From BJGV01 sp964194745 (GTDB lineage: Bacteria; Pseudomonadota; Gammaproteobacteria; Burkholderiales; Nitrosomonadaceae): 64,000 nucleotides of DNA. The translations under genes were made by a program, and so were the position numbers. Shown in pieces: positions 1 through 8,826 of this stretch. Position 1 is the stretch's first letter; each line of letters opens with the position of its first letter. The stretch covers positions 124,001 to 188,000 of the forward strand of contig OZ252054.1 of assembly GCA_965248035.1 (NCBI GenBank), given 5' to 3'. Below the pieces are notes generated by a model. It saw nothing but the letters and a program-made list of their open reading frames with translations, was not told the origin of the DNA and did not search any database.

Positions 1-676
1 TTGCTGCGATTATTTTTGTTAGCATACCTCCACGCCCGATGGCGCTTCCAACACCGCCCGCCATTGCCTCAATTGTAGGATCTTCAACCATAGCTTCATT
101 TAGTAATCTAGCTTGCGTATCTATTCGTGGGTCAGCTGTAAAAAGTCCGGCTTGATCAGTGAGAATTATAAGTACATCAGCTTCAATCAGGTTTGTGACT
201 AGTGCAGCTAGTGTGTCGTTGTCACCAAAACGAATTTCATCAGTTGCTACTGAGTCATTTTCATTGATAATCGGAACTACGTTCATGTTTAGCAACGCGG
301 TAAGGGTCGAGCGGGCGTTGAGGTAGCGTTTGCGGTTTGATAAATCTTCATGGGTGAGCAGTAATTGTGCAGTTTGCAGTTTATGGTCTCGAAAGCAGGC
401 TTCATAAGCCTGTATTAGCCCCATTTGCCCAACTGCGGCGGCAGCCTGCAATTTGTTCAGCGCATGAGGGCGTTTTTTCCAACTCAGACGCTGCATACCC
501 TCAGCTATTGCGCCAGAAGAAACCAGCACGACTTCTTTTTTCTCTTGCTTGAGTTTTGCAATCTGCTCAGTCAAACGAGTGAGCGTAGCATGGTTAAGCC
601 CCTGTCCTTGATTGGTGACTAGGCTACTACCAATTTTTATAACGATGCGCCGTGCTTGTTTTAAAATAGATTGCAT
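1..676 (-). CDS. proB: Glutamate 5-kinase (3' end outside window)
   Basis: This enzyme phosphorylates L-glutamate to glutamyl-5-phosphate in the first step of proline synthesis in the cytosol. Reading leftward from the ATG at 676 gives an amino-acid-kinase N-terminus with the IKIGSSLVT nucleotide-binding segment, then VLVSSGAIAEG, VVPIINENDSVAT and VLIILTDQAGLFTADPR, all hallmark blocks of bacterial glutamate 5-kinases. About 225 codons are visible; the rest of the kinase domain and any PUA domain lie beyond the left edge. It starts only 14 nt after the obgE stop, so it is probably the last gene of the rplU-rpmA-obgE-proB operon. The ATG was chosen because the homology begins immediately after it. 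Confidence 0.95.
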   Translation of the reverse strand, partial: MQSILKQARRIVIKIGSSLVTNQGQGLNHATLTRLTEQIAKLKQEKKEVVLVSSGAIAEGMQRLSWKKRPHALNKLQAAAAVGQMGLIQAYEACFRDHKLQTAQLLLTHEDLSNRKRYLNARSTLTALLNMNVVPIINENDSVATDEIRFGDNDTLAALVTNLIEADVLIILTDQAGLFTADPRIDTQARLLNEAMVEDPTIEAMAGGVGSAIGRGGMLTKIIAA

Positions 677-690
677 ATTTAATTAAGAAT

Positions 691-1719
691 TCAAGAAGTT
701 ACTGCTTCACATTCTTGTTCTAGATGTTCCATGATGGCATATGTCAATTCTCTGCACCCTTTACCAGAAAGTGCTGAAATGATAAAGCTTTTGCCCTTCC
801 AGCCCAAACTATGAATAAATTTCGTACAAATTTTCTTACTTTCATCTTTAGTCAACATATCAGCTTTATTGAGTACCAACCAGCGCGGTTTTTGATAGAG
901 TAATTCGTCATATTTCTTGAGTTCTATCATAATGGCGTTGGCATCACAAACTGAGTCAGTGCTGTCGTCTAGCGGTGCTATGTCAACTATGTGCAGTAAT
1001 AAACGTGTACGCGTCAGATGCTTCAGAAACTGATGACCTAAACCTGCGCCTTCTGCTGCCTTTTCGATTAGGCCAGGGATATCTGCCATAACGAAGCTGC
1101 GGTTGTGATCTACCCGTACCATACCAAGATTAGGGTATAGAGTGGTAAAGGGGTAATCCGCTACTTTCGGACGAGCAGAGGAGATTGCACGAATCAAGGT
1201 AGATTTGCCAGCGTTAGGCATTCCTAGAAGGCCCACATCTGCCAGTACTTTGAGTTCTAGCTTAAGATCAAACTCTTGCCCCGGTTCTCCGTGAGTGAAT
1301 TGACGTGGTGTACGGTTAGTACTGGATTTGAAATGTATATTGCCGAGCCCGCCTGTACCACCTTTAGCTAGTAAAGTCTTCTGTTGATGGTGCTTTAAGT
1401 CAGTGATGATCTCTCCAGTGTTTACGTCGCTGATGATAGTTCCAATTGGCATGCGCAACATGATATTTTCCGATCCTTTGCCATATCGGTCAGAGCCCCG
1501 CCCGTTCCCACCTTTTTTAGCGCGATGTATGCGGGCAAAACGGTAATCCACGAGTGTGTTGATATTACGGTCTGCGATAGCATATATACTGCCACCATCT
1601 CCACCATCTCCACCATCTGGCCCACCCTTCGGGATATATCTTTCCCGACGAAAGCTCGCAACTCCGTCTCCGCCTTTTCCTGCGATTACCTGAATTTTTG
1701 CTTCATCTATGAATTTCAT
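691..1719 (-). CDS. obgE: Obg/CgtA family GTPase
   Basis: A ribosome-associated GTPase involved in 50S assembly and stress control. The 342-residue product opens with the glycine-rich Obg fold (repeated GGDGG runs at residues 10-50). The G domain follows, with G1 GMPNAGKST near residue 166, the switch-region DIPG near 213 and NKAD near 284. The length is typical for proteobacterial ObgE without a long C-terminal extension. It lies downstream of rpmA and upstream of proB on the same strand. A hairpin with a U-rich arm separates it from rpmA, so expression may be partly independent of the ribosomal protein genes. Confidence 0.97.
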   Translation of the reverse strand: MKFIDEAKIQVIAGKGGDGVASFRRERYIPKGGPDGGDGGDGGSIYAIADRNINTLVDYRFARIHRAKKGGNGRGSDRYGKGSENIMLRMPIGTIISDVNTGEIITDLKHHQQKTLLAKGGTGGLGNIHFKSSTNRTPRQFTHGEPGQEFDLKLELKVLADVGLLGMPNAGKSTLIRAISSARPKVADYPFTTLYPNLGMVRVDHNRSFVMADIPGLIEKAAEGAGLGHQFLKHLTRTRLLLHIVDIAPLDDSTDSVCDANAIMIELKKYDELLYQKPRWLVLNKADMLTKDESKKICTKFIHSLGWKGKSFIISALSGKGCRELTYAIMEHLEQECEAVTS

Positions 1720-1756
1720 AGGATAACAAATTCCCTTGAATTAGTTTCTACCAATA

Positions 1757-1788
1757 AAAAAGCCCTACCATAGCGGCCAGGGCTTTTT
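1757..1788 (-). terminator. Hairpin terminator between rpmA and obgE
   Basis: A 10-bp perfect stem AAAAAGCCCT / AGGGCTTTTT surrounds a 12-nt loop, giving A-rich and T-rich flanks on both strands. It follows the rpmA stop on the minus strand and precedes obgE, so it probably attenuates read-through from the ribosomal protein genes. Confidence 0.75.
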
Positions 1789-1807
1789 GTACAAGAACTA
1801 ACTAAAT

Positions 1808-2065
1808 CTAAACCGGAGTTATACTTACTGTTTTTCGTTGTTCTGACCCCTTTATGCTGAAGTTAACTTTTCCATTAATCTTAGCAAATAAGGTATGATC
1901 CCTGCCCATGCCAACGTTATCACCAGGGTGAACTTGTGTGCCACGTTGGCGAATGATGATACTACCTGCGGAGATTAATTCTCCACCAAATCTTTTAACA
2001 CCCAGACGTTTGGAATTAGAATCACGGCCGTTCCTAGAGCTACCCCCAGCTTTTTTATGTGCCAT
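1808..2065 (-). CDS. rpmA: 50S ribosomal protein L27
   Basis: A protein of the large ribosomal subunit near the peptidyl-transferase centre. The start MAHKKAGGSSRNGRDSNSKR is the classic L27 N-terminus, and the 85-residue length is normal. An upstream in-frame extension exists but lies inside rplU and is not expected to be used. The ATG lies within the last codons of rplU, giving an 11-nt overlap, so the two proteins are probably translationally coupled. Co-transcribed with rplU from the promoter at 2424-2452. Confidence 0.98.
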   Translation of the reverse strand: MAHKKAGGSSRNGRDSNSKRLGVKRFGGELISAGSIIIRQRGTQVHPGDNVGMGRDHTLFAKINGKVNFSIKGSEQRKTVSITPV

Positions 2066-2390
2066 GGTAAGTTTTTCCCTTATGCAGAAATGCCGTAATC
2101 TGGATTTCAGTATAGTTCTGTCGGTGTCCCTGATGTTTCTGGTAGTGCTTACGCCGACGCATTTTGAAAATACGCACCTTGTCGTGTCGACCTTGTCCCA
2201 GCACAGTTGCTTTGACTGTGGCACCATCTACCAGAGGCTGCCCCATCGAAACGTTGTCACCATCAGCAACCATCAAAACCTGGTCTATTACAAGTTCACT
2301 GCCAATGTCTGCTAGCATCTGTTCTATTCTAATTTTTTCACCGGCTTCAACACGATACTGTTTTCCGCCAGTTTTTATGACCGCATACAT
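2055..2390 (-). CDS. rplU: 50S ribosomal protein L21
   Basis: A large-subunit ribosomal protein. The start MYAVIKTGGKQYRVEAGEKI is typical of L21. GGAG lies a few nucleotides upstream of the ATG at 2390, which decides this start over longer in-frame versions. The product is 111 residues, a little longer than the roughly 103 usual for L21. The extra C-terminal tail (HKGKTYHGT) is what creates the 11-nt overlap with rpmA. First gene of the rplU-rpmA(-obgE-proB) unit and divergent from ispB, the common betaproteobacterial arrangement. Confidence 0.97.
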   Translation of the reverse strand: MYAVIKTGGKQYRVEAGEKIRIEQMLADIGSELVIDQVLMVADGDNVSMGQPLVDGATVKATVLGQGRHDKVRIFKMRRRKHYQKHQGHRQNYTEIQITAFLHKGKTYHGT

Positions 2391-2423
2391 GTCAGACTCC
2401 ATTATACTTCTATGAAAGCGCAG

Positions 2424-2452
2424 ATTATACATAGCTGCACTTACTTGGTCAA
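2424..2452 (-). promoter_or_regulatory. Sigma70-type promoter of rplU
   Basis: On the minus strand, TTGACC (2452-2447) is followed by a 17-nt spacer and a perfect TATAAT (2429-2424), placing transcription start about 25-30 nt upstream of the rplU ATG. Strong and well spaced, as expected for ribosomal protein genes. Confidence 0.8.
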
Positions 2453-2563
2453 AGGCACGTCGCAAATAAATTTGCATGAAAACTGGCTGAACATTCAAGC
2501 TATCAAACTTGACACGTTGGTGATGACGTTTCTAACATACCAATTTTTCTTTCAGGTGCCGCT

Positions 2564-3532
2564 TTGTCAATTGAACACATAAGGAAACTTATCAACGTGG
2601 ATATGGATGCCATGGATGAGGTTATCCGGGTAAAACTCCACTCTGACGTGGTGCTCGTTCGCCAAGTGGGTGAATATATCATTAACAGTGGTGGCAAACG
2701 TTTGCGGCCTGCATTAGTGATTCTTTCAGCTGGTACATTTGGTTATACTGGTAAGCATCATCACAATCTTGCGGCAATTATAGAATTTATTCACACCGCG
2801 ACTTTATTGCATGATGACGTGGTGGATGCTTCAGAATTGAGGCGCAGCAAAGCCACTGCCAATGCTTTGTTTGGTAACGCGGCGAGTGTACTAGTGGGAG
2901 ATTTTCTTTATTCCCGTGCCTTCCAGATGATGGTTGAGGTAGATAATATGCGCATCATGCAGGTGTTAGCCGATGCAACCAACACGATTGCTGAGGGTGA
3001 GGTATTGCAGTTACTTAACTGTTGCAACCCCGATGTTAATGAGGAAAATTATCTACAAGTAATTCGTTATAAAACTGCTAAATTGTTTGAAGCGGCAACC
3101 CGACTAGGTGCAATCCTTTGTAATGCGACACCAGCAGAAGAGGAATCAATGGCAGACTATGGTATGCATCTTGGTACAGCGTTTCAGTTAACGGACGATA
3201 TGCTGGATTACTCTGGAGATTGCCATGATACTGGTAAAAATTTGGGTGATGACCTTGCCGAGGGTAAACCTACTTTGCCACTAATTTATGCGATGAAAAC
3301 TGGCTCAAAAGAGCAGGCCACAATAGTACGTAACGCCATTAAGCAAGATGGAGAAGGGGGCTTACAGGCAGTTTTAGAAGTGATTCAGATGACTGATGCA
3401 TTGGGCTATGCCCGACAAAAAGCAGAAGCTGAATCTTGTATGGCATCTGCAGCGATCTCATCACTTCCAAATTCTAATTATAAGGAATGTTTGCTACAAT
3501 TAGCCACCTTCGCAGTTTCGAGAAACTATTAG
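2564..3532 (+). CDS. ispB: Octaprenyl diphosphate synthase (trans-polyprenyl synthase)
   Basis: Builds the long isoprenoid side chain of ubiquinone by successive condensation of isopentenyl diphosphate. The first aspartate-rich motif LLHDDVVDAS lies near residue 82 and the second, QLTDDMLDYSGD, near 209; GGKRLRPAL near 44 is the substrate-binding block. At 322 residues the size is normal. The start is a TTG at 2564; family alignment from memory (IRxxxxxDMxAxDxxIRxxLHSDV) supports it, and an in-frame stop lies at 2510. Divergent from rplU, as in many betaproteobacteria. A tRNA-Pro gene follows 36 nt downstream. Confidence 0.93.
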   Translation: MSIEHIRKLINVDMDAMDEVIRVKLHSDVVLVRQVGEYIINSGGKRLRPALVILSAGTFGYTGKHHHNLAAIIEFIHTATLLHDDVVDASELRRSKATANALFGNAASVLVGDFLYSRAFQMMVEVDNMRIMQVLADATNTIAEGEVLQLLNCCNPDVNEENYLQVIRYKTAKLFEAATRLGAILCNATPAEEESMADYGMHLGTAFQLTDDMLDYSGDCHDTGKNLGDDLAEGKPTLPLIYAMKTGSKEQATIVRNAIKQDGEGGLQAVLEVIQMTDALGYARQKAEAESCMASAAISSLPNSNYKECLLQLATFAVSRNY

Positions 3533-3568
3533 CATACCTTGATAAAATAGATCCTCACTAATCATTTT

Positions 3569-3645
3569 CGGGGTGTAGCTCAGCCTGGTAGAGTACTGCG
3601 TTCGGGACGCAGGAGTCGGAGGTTCAAATCCTCTCACCCCGACCA
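3569..3645 (+). tRNA. tRNA-Pro (anticodon CGG)
   Basis: A 77-nt cloverleaf: acceptor CGGGGTG pairs with CACCCCG, the anticodon arm CTGCG-TTCGGGA-CGCAG presents CGG, the T arm carries GGTTCAAATCC, and the 3' CCA is encoded. Confidence 0.96.
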
Positions 3646-3672
3646 AAATAATCTGGCAAAGGAGATATCACC

Positions 3673-3897
3673 TTGGGTAGCTTACTATTTTTTGCCCTCA
3701 TTGCTGTGCTGATTTTCTGGTTAATAACACGCTTTATTGGAAAAAATGAAAGTCAGGACAAAAAATCGTTCTCTATTGAGGGGGAGGATATGGTTTGTTG
3801 CGATTATTGTGGCTTACATTTGCCGAGAAGCGAAAGTATTATCATACATGACAAAACTTTTTGCAGCAAAGATCATCAGCACTTGTACTCAGAGTAA
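3673..3897 (+). CDS. PP0621-like small membrane-anchored metal-binding protein
   Basis: A 74-residue protein with an N-terminal hydrophobic helix (residues 2-22) and a C-terminal segment with CDYCGLHLPRSE, then H and C residues in the FCSKDHQ motif, suggesting a zinc-binding treble-clef-like unit. This layout matches the uncharacterised PP0621 family of beta- and gammaproteobacteria. It starts at TTG 3673, preceded by AAGGAGAT at good spacing. The function is unknown. It follows tRNA-Pro and precedes a convergent lipoprotein gene. Confidence 0.7.
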   Translation: MGSLLFFALIAVLIFWLITRFIGKNESQDKKSFSIEGEDMVCCDYCGLHLPRSESIIIHDKTFCSKDHQHLYSE

Positions 3898-3910
3898 ACT
3901 ATTTACCCTT

Positions 3911-4402
3911 CTAGCTCCATCCATCTGGACCTTTGCAGATTGTTACAGTTTCAGTAATTTCTCTTCTGTCTTTGAGCACGACAGTTTGCCTGACAGTCTT
4001 ACATTCACGAACCCCATCTTGTTTTCCTTCTTCCAGCGTAGGTAGTGCTTTTGACATAACGACTTCTGCTTTGCCCTGTACTCCGCTGTCTATATTATTA
4101 AAAATCTGAAGTTGGCCTGTATCTGCTGCTTTTCGAGTTATTTTAATTATATTTTGTTTATCATGATCGCCGATGTAGTCTTCAATCGTACCCCTCGCAT
4201 GTATACCTGAAAAAACTCCGATCATAGTGTCGAGTATTGGGTCCAGAATACTTCCCTCAAATTGACTTTCCACATCAGAACTAGCAATGCTACCTGTGGC
4301 GTCGCCAACAGTGTTAATTGATTGGCATGCTGATAACGATACGATGAATATATTCATACTCAGCAGCTTGATAAGTGTTGTTGAGTTAGATACCCCATAC
4401 AT
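3911..4402 (-). CDS. Putative lipoprotein, unknown function
   Basis: A 163-residue product from the ATG at 4402, which has GAGGA about 7 nt upstream; a longer in-frame start at 4435 lacks a ribosome site. Residues 1-27 form a lipoprotein signal peptide with lipobox LSAC, so the mature protein would be lipidated at Cys and held in an envelope membrane. The mature part has no domain I recognise; it ends with two cysteines (RECKTV and VTICKG) in a basic region that might form a disulfide. The gene is convergent with the PP0621-like gene. Intact and plausible, but function unknown. Confidence 0.6.
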   Translation of the reverse strand: MYGVSNSTTLIKLLSMNIFIVSLSACQSINTVGDATGSIASSDVESQFEGSILDPILDTMIGVFSGIHARGTIEDYIGDHDKQNIIKITRKAADTGQLQIFNNIDSGVQGKAEVVMSKALPTLEEGKQDGVRECKTVRQTVVLKDRREITETVTICKGPDGWS

Positions 4403-4776
4403 GATATTTTCCTCATTTTTTTGTATGTTCTGCATGTCTTAATAGAATTCAGACGTTACATGTCATTTGTAGCGCGAATGTTCCTGACTAACAAGATTAT
4501 TTAGTTTAGTAATGTTCTATAATTATAGAAAATTACATACCAATCTTCAAATATTTGTAATGAGCGTTACGTACCGAATACATGGTAGACATTAAAAATG
4601 CAACGGATGCATAATCCCTACTCACTGCATTTATATGAAATTTGTCTGTCTACTTAGACATAACCTCTGATAAGAGTTGTTATATTTAGGGTATAGGACT
4701 GAAACATAGATTTAAGTACACGAAAAGAGATAATACATATCTAACTAGTTCCTGAAATATTTTTAAATCAGATTAT
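4403..4776. other. AT-rich intergenic region upstream of ovoA
   Basis: No ORF, RNA or clear hairpin is visible. It must hold the promoters of the divergent lipoprotein gene and ovoA, but I cannot pick convincing -35/-10 pairs. Confidence 0.4.
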
Positions 4777-6888
4777 ATGCTACAACAACTTTTTAATAGA
4801 ACTCCCCTTCTTTCCGGTGAAGATGTTGCTATAAAAAGGGAGGAAATACGTGCTTATTTTCACGCCACTCTTGATCGAACTGAACTGCTTTTCGAGACAT
4901 TACATGGTGAAGAGGCTTATTTCGAAAAGCCAATCCCCCTACGTCACCCATTAATTTTCTACCTAGGGCACACGTCTACTTTCTTTATTAATAAACTGCT
5001 GATAGCAGGTCTGGTTAAAGAGCGAATTAATCCTAAGATGGAGTCTATGTTTGCAGTTGGGGTCGATGAGATGAGTTGGGACGATCTTGGCACGTCCAAT
5101 TATGATTGGCCATCAATTGAGGAAGTGTGCTCTTACCGCAAGACTATGCGTAGTATTGTTGATCAACTTATCAATGAAGCAATATTGACCCTACCCATAA
5201 ATTGGGACAATCCTTGGTGGATCGTCTTGATGGGTATTGAACATGAGCTTATCCATCTGGAAACTTCTTCTGTTTTAATCCGGCAGCATGCAATTAAACA
5301 TGTGAGGCCACATTCTGCTTGGGAACCTTGCCGTAAATCTGGACAAGCCCCATTAAACCAGCTTATCGACGTGCCATCTGGTATGGTGCATATTGGTAAG
5401 AGCGAAGTTGATTTACTTTATGGATGGGATAATGAATTTGGACATCACGAAGCAGAACTTCCGGCTTTTCAGGCCAGTCGATATTTGGTAAGTAATAAGG
5501 AATTCTTGGATTTTGTTCAGGCAGGCGGTTACACCACGGAAAGCTATTGGGAAGAGGAGGGACGTGCTTGGCAAAAACATGCTAATACCGAACATCCCAT
5601 TTTCTGGATCAAATGTGGCACCGAGTGGCAACTACGTTTGATGACTGAAGAAGTATCCATGCCTTGGGATTGGCCAGTGGAAGTAAATTGTCATGAGGCG
5701 AAGGCCTTCTGTAACTGGAAGACTACGGCTACTGGCCAACCAATCAGGCTACCCACGGAAGATGAATGGTACCGTCTCTATAATATGGCTGGGTTATCTG
5801 AAGTCCCACATACCATGCCAGCGATAGGAAATATCCATCTTGATCACTTTGCTTCCAGTTGTCCCGTCACGGAATTTCAACAAGGGGAATTTTTCGACGT
5901 AGTTGGTAATGTCTGGCAATGGACGGAAACGCCGATATACCCATTTGAAGGCTTCAAGGTCCATCCCCTTTATGATGACTTTACAACTCCAACCTTTGAC
6001 GGCCGCCATAATCTTATTAAGGGCGGCTCCTGGATTTCATGTGGAGATGAGTCACTAAAGAGTGCTCGCTATGCCTTTCGTCGACATTTTTTTCAACACG
6101 CTGGATTTCGATATGTATCTGCTAACGCACCTGTTATCCAGCAAGGATCTCACTACGAAACCAACAAGTTACTTACGGAATATGCAGAATTTCATTATGG
6201 GGACATGTATTTTGGAGTACCTAATTTTCCGGCAACATTGGCCGAATTGGCTATCGTAGCTATGGGTGAAAAACCGTCACATAAGGCGCTTGACCTTGGT
6301 TGTGCATCAGGCCGCTCCACTTTTGAACTAGCACGCCATTTTGATCATGTTACTGGCGTCGACTTTTCTACTCGCTTTATCAGGCAAGGTGTCCAGCTTG
6401 CTGAAACGGGTATCCTGCGTTACACACTGGTGGATGAGGGCGATCTCGTTTCCTACAAAGAATGTACGCTAACTAGTCTCGGTCTCGATGCCGTTAAACA
6501 TAAAGTAGGCTTCTACCAAGGTGATGCCTGTAACCTAAAACCCCTGTATACAGGTTACGATTTAATTCTTGCTGCAAATCTAATAGATCGCCTTTATGAC
6601 CCAGCTAAGCTTCTGACAAATATACATAAACGACTTAATAACGGTGGGTTGCTAATGATTGCTTCACCTTATACGTGGCTAGAAGAACATACCAAAAAAG
6701 AAGCATGGCTTGGGGGGCTCAAGAAGGATGGAGAAAACTTTAGTACTCTGGATGGACTTAAAGAGATTCTTGGTAGTCATTTCAAACTGGTTCATGGTCC
6801 ACAGGAAGTGTCGTTTATTATTCGCGAGACTCGTCGGAAATTTCAGCATACGCTATCAGAAGTAACAATCTGGGAGAAAATTGATTGA
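4777..6888 (+). CDS. ovoA: 5-histidylcysteine sulfoxide synthase with fused thiohistidine N-methyltransferase (OvoA)
   Basis: OvoA joins cysteine and histidine oxidatively to 5-histidylcysteine sulfoxide and later N-methylates the thiohistidine ring, giving ovothiol A. The 703-residue protein has three parts. An N-terminal DinB-like domain (about 25-190) carries the iron-binding HELIHLE (HxxxHxE) motif. A formylglycine-generating-enzyme-like domain (about 200-440) contains DVVGNVWQWTETP and GGSW...RHAGFR-type blocks. A SAM methyltransferase domain (about 455-700) has ALDLGCASGRSTFELA. This three-domain fusion and length are characteristic of OvoA rather than EgtB, which lacks the methyltransferase. 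The ATG lacks a good Shine-Dalgarno. It overlaps the downstream lyase gene by 4 nt (TTGA). Confidence 0.9.
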   Translation: MLQQLFNRTPLLSGEDVAIKREEIRAYFHATLDRTELLFETLHGEEAYFEKPIPLRHPLIFYLGHTSTFFINKLLIAGLVKERINPKMESMFAVGVDEMSWDDLGTSNYDWPSIEEVCSYRKTMRSIVDQLINEAILTLPINWDNPWWIVLMGIEHELIHLETSSVLIRQHAIKHVRPHSAWEPCRKSGQAPLNQLIDVPSGMVHIGKSEVDLLYGWDNEFGHHEAELPAFQASRYLVSNKEFLDFVQAGGYTTESYWEEEGRAWQKHANTEHPIFWIKCGTEWQLRLMTEEVSMPWDWPVEVNCHEAKAFCNWKTTATGQPIRLPTEDEWYRLYNMAGLSEVPHTMPAIGNIHLDHFASSCPVTEFQQGEFFDVVGNVWQWTETPIYPFEGFKVHPLYDDFTTPTFDGRHNLIKGGSWISCGDESLKSARYAFRRHFFQHAGFRYVSANAPVIQQGSHYETNKLLTEYAEFHYGDMYFGVPNFPATLAELAIVAMGEKPSHKALDLGCASGRSTFELARHFDHVTGVDFSTRFIRQGVQLAETGILRYTLVDEGDLVSYKECTLTSLGLDAVKHKVGFYQGDACNLKPLYTGYDLILAANLIDRLYDPAKLLTNIHKRLNNGGLLMIASPYTWLEEHTKKEAWLGGLKKDGENFSTLDGLKEILGSHFKLVHGPQEVSFIIRETRRKFQHTLSEVTIWEKID

Positions 6889-8078
6889 GTAACGACCATG
6901 AGCTCGACCATGATTCTGACTACAGTTTTGATCTAGACATTAATCGTACTAAAACTGCAAGCCTCAAGTATGATGGGCGACAAAACATGTTTGGTAAAGC
7001 TGAAGTCATTCCATTATGGGTTGCTGATATGGATTTTGCCGCACCGCCAGCTGTGATTCGGGCTCTATCAAAACGTGTAACTCACCCAGTATATGGTTAC
7101 ACCTTTTACCCAGAAAGTTTATATGAATCATTGATAAACTGGCTGAGGAAGCATCATGGCTGGCGGGAGGTGCAGCGAGAGTGGATCGTGATGTGTCCTG
7201 GCGTAGTACCTTCGTTGCACGCAGCTGCTTTAGCATTCGCGGAACCGAATGAATCAGTAATTGTACAACCACCGGTGTACTTTCCTTTTTTCTCAGCTGT
7301 CACCAATACTGGTAGAAATCTAGTGCAGAATCCATTGCGCTCTGAGAATGGTCACTATGCTATCGATTTCGACCATCTGGAACAGTGTGCAGCAGGAGCA
7401 CGCATGCTGTTGTTCTGCTCTCCTCATAACCCAGTGGGTAGAGTGTGGAGTAAATCAGAATTGGAACGCATCATACATATAGCAAAAAAATATAATCTAA
7501 TCGTATTTTCGGACGAGATTCATGCTGACTTGGTCTATGCTGAAAGCAAACATTACATACTTGCGAAATTAGCTGAAGATCCGAGCAACACAATTACTGC
7601 CGTTGCGCCAAGCAAAACATTCAACATTCCCGGTCTGAATCTTTCTGCTCTCATCGTACCGGACAAGAAGCGTCGTATTTCTATTACCCAGGCTTTTGAG
7701 TTCCTACATGTTAGTGCACCAAATCCCTTTAGTATTGTTGCCTTCGAGGCTGCTTATCGAGAAAGTGAATCGTGGCTGAACGCGTTGCTAGCTTATTTAC
7801 AAGATACGAGAGATTTTGTAGAGAAATATCTGCAAACCCATCTTCCAAACATTCAACTTACTAAACCAGAGGGAACTTATCTGCTGTGGCTTGATTGCCG
7901 TAAATTTGGAATGAGTGATGCACAACTTAAGCACTTCTTTGTGCACGAGGCCGGCGTAGGTATGAGCCCTGGCACTCTGTTCGGCGAAGGAGGTAAAGGA
8001 TTTATGCGCATGAATATTGGCACACCCCGCCATATTATTGCTACAGCTCTAGAAAATATCAGGAGAGTGAGTCTGTAA
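6885..8078 (+). CDS. ovoB: PLP-dependent C-S lyase, PatB/MalY type (OvoB)
   Basis: A fold-type I PLP enzyme of 397 residues. By context it cleaves the sulfoxide made by OvoA to release 5-thiohistidine. Family marks include the N-terminal IPLWVADMDFAAPP block typical of PatB/MalY beta-lyases, SPHNPVGRVW, FSDEIHADLVY and the lysine motif APSKTFNIPGLN (Schiff-base Lys about residue 245). The start is TTG 6885, overlapping the ovoA stop as TTGA, which implies translational coupling. Enzymes of this class elsewhere act on cystathionine or cystine, so the ovothiol role rests on the ovoA fusion partner and its direct overlap. Confidence 0.85.
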   Translation: MSNDHELDHDSDYSFDLDINRTKTASLKYDGRQNMFGKAEVIPLWVADMDFAAPPAVIRALSKRVTHPVYGYTFYPESLYESLINWLRKHHGWREVQREWIVMCPGVVPSLHAAALAFAEPNESVIVQPPVYFPFFSAVTNTGRNLVQNPLRSENGHYAIDFDHLEQCAAGARMLLFCSPHNPVGRVWSKSELERIIHIAKKYNLIVFSDEIHADLVYAESKHYILAKLAEDPSNTITAVAPSKTFNIPGLNLSALIVPDKKRRISITQAFEFLHVSAPNPFSIVAFEAAYRESESWLNALLAYLQDTRDFVEKYLQTHLPNIQLTKPEGTYLLWLDCRKFGMSDAQLKHFFVHEAGVGMSPGTLFGEGGKGFMRMNIGTPRHIIATALENIRRVSL

Positions 8079-8147
8079 TGCACCTAAAGTCACGAAGGGA
8101 TCGATGGGTTACCTCTCAGTATGAAAAACAAAGCTAGTTCACACAGG

Positions 8148-8543
8148 TCACTTTACTATTAACCAAAATACTAGGCCAGCTAACATGCCACCAAATGAAA
8201 TACATGTAATAAGTAATATCTTTGTCCGAACACGAAGGATTTCGATGGCCTCAACGATACGTGCATTTTGCTTAGCAAGTGATCTGATTAATTCCACAGA
8301 TGATTCTTTTTCATCACTCAATTGCAGTATCTTTGACTCAATATGGTGAAGACGAGAGTCAAGGCTTCCAAGATTTTCACTATCAGATGTTTCGGTTGGT
8401 GAGTCTGGAGCTTCTGATGGATTGGAAGCATTAGCCCTTGTTCCAGCATAGAGCTTCTTTGCTGCTTTGACGATGTGTGGGGCAGATTCAAGTACATCTT
8501 TCCATGGAATAATTTTTAAAGCTGTAATCCATCCAAACGCCAT
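8148..8543 (-). CDS. Tail-anchored coiled-coil protein, unknown
   Basis: A 131-residue protein from the ATG at 8543 (a TTG 30 nt upstream is less likely). Residues 1-40 form an amphipathic, basic helix region, followed by a Ser/Pro/Glu-rich linker (about 45-65), a coiled-coil-prone stretch (about 65-105) and one hydrophobic C-terminal helix (about 108-130), consistent with a single-pass tail-anchored membrane protein. I recognise no family. It lies between ovoB (convergent) and the mtkB/sucD-like gene (same strand, more than 280 bp away), so probably a stand-alone gene. Confidence 0.5.
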   Translation of the reverse strand: MAFGWITALKIIPWKDVLESAPHIVKAAKKLYAGTRANASNPSEAPDSPTETSDSENLGSLDSRLHHIESKILQLSDEKESSVELIRSLAKQNARIVEAIEILRVRTKILLITCISFGGMLAGLVFWLIVK

Positions 8544-8826
8544 GACTTTGCTCTCACTTTTGAATATGCCCAATGAGGCTTTATATTATAAAACTGAGCT
8601 TTTTATTTTGCCATAGATGAGCACATGCATCAATACTGTACTAACCAGTATGACATTAAGCACTATTTGGTGCCCAAGTATTATCGATATTATCTGCAAA
8701 ATGGTGTGCAAGATCACAATACTCAGAGCAAGTACAACAGATCCGAAGTGCTTAAAAGTTAACTATAACAACTTGGAATAGATTAGGTTGTTGAAAAGGT
8801 AGGCCTATTGGTGCGCTTGTATTCAA

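Noticed and set aside
1808..2227. 139-residue version of L27
   Set aside because: The extra N-terminal part is the rplU coding region read in another frame; the standard start at 2065 gives a perfect L27.
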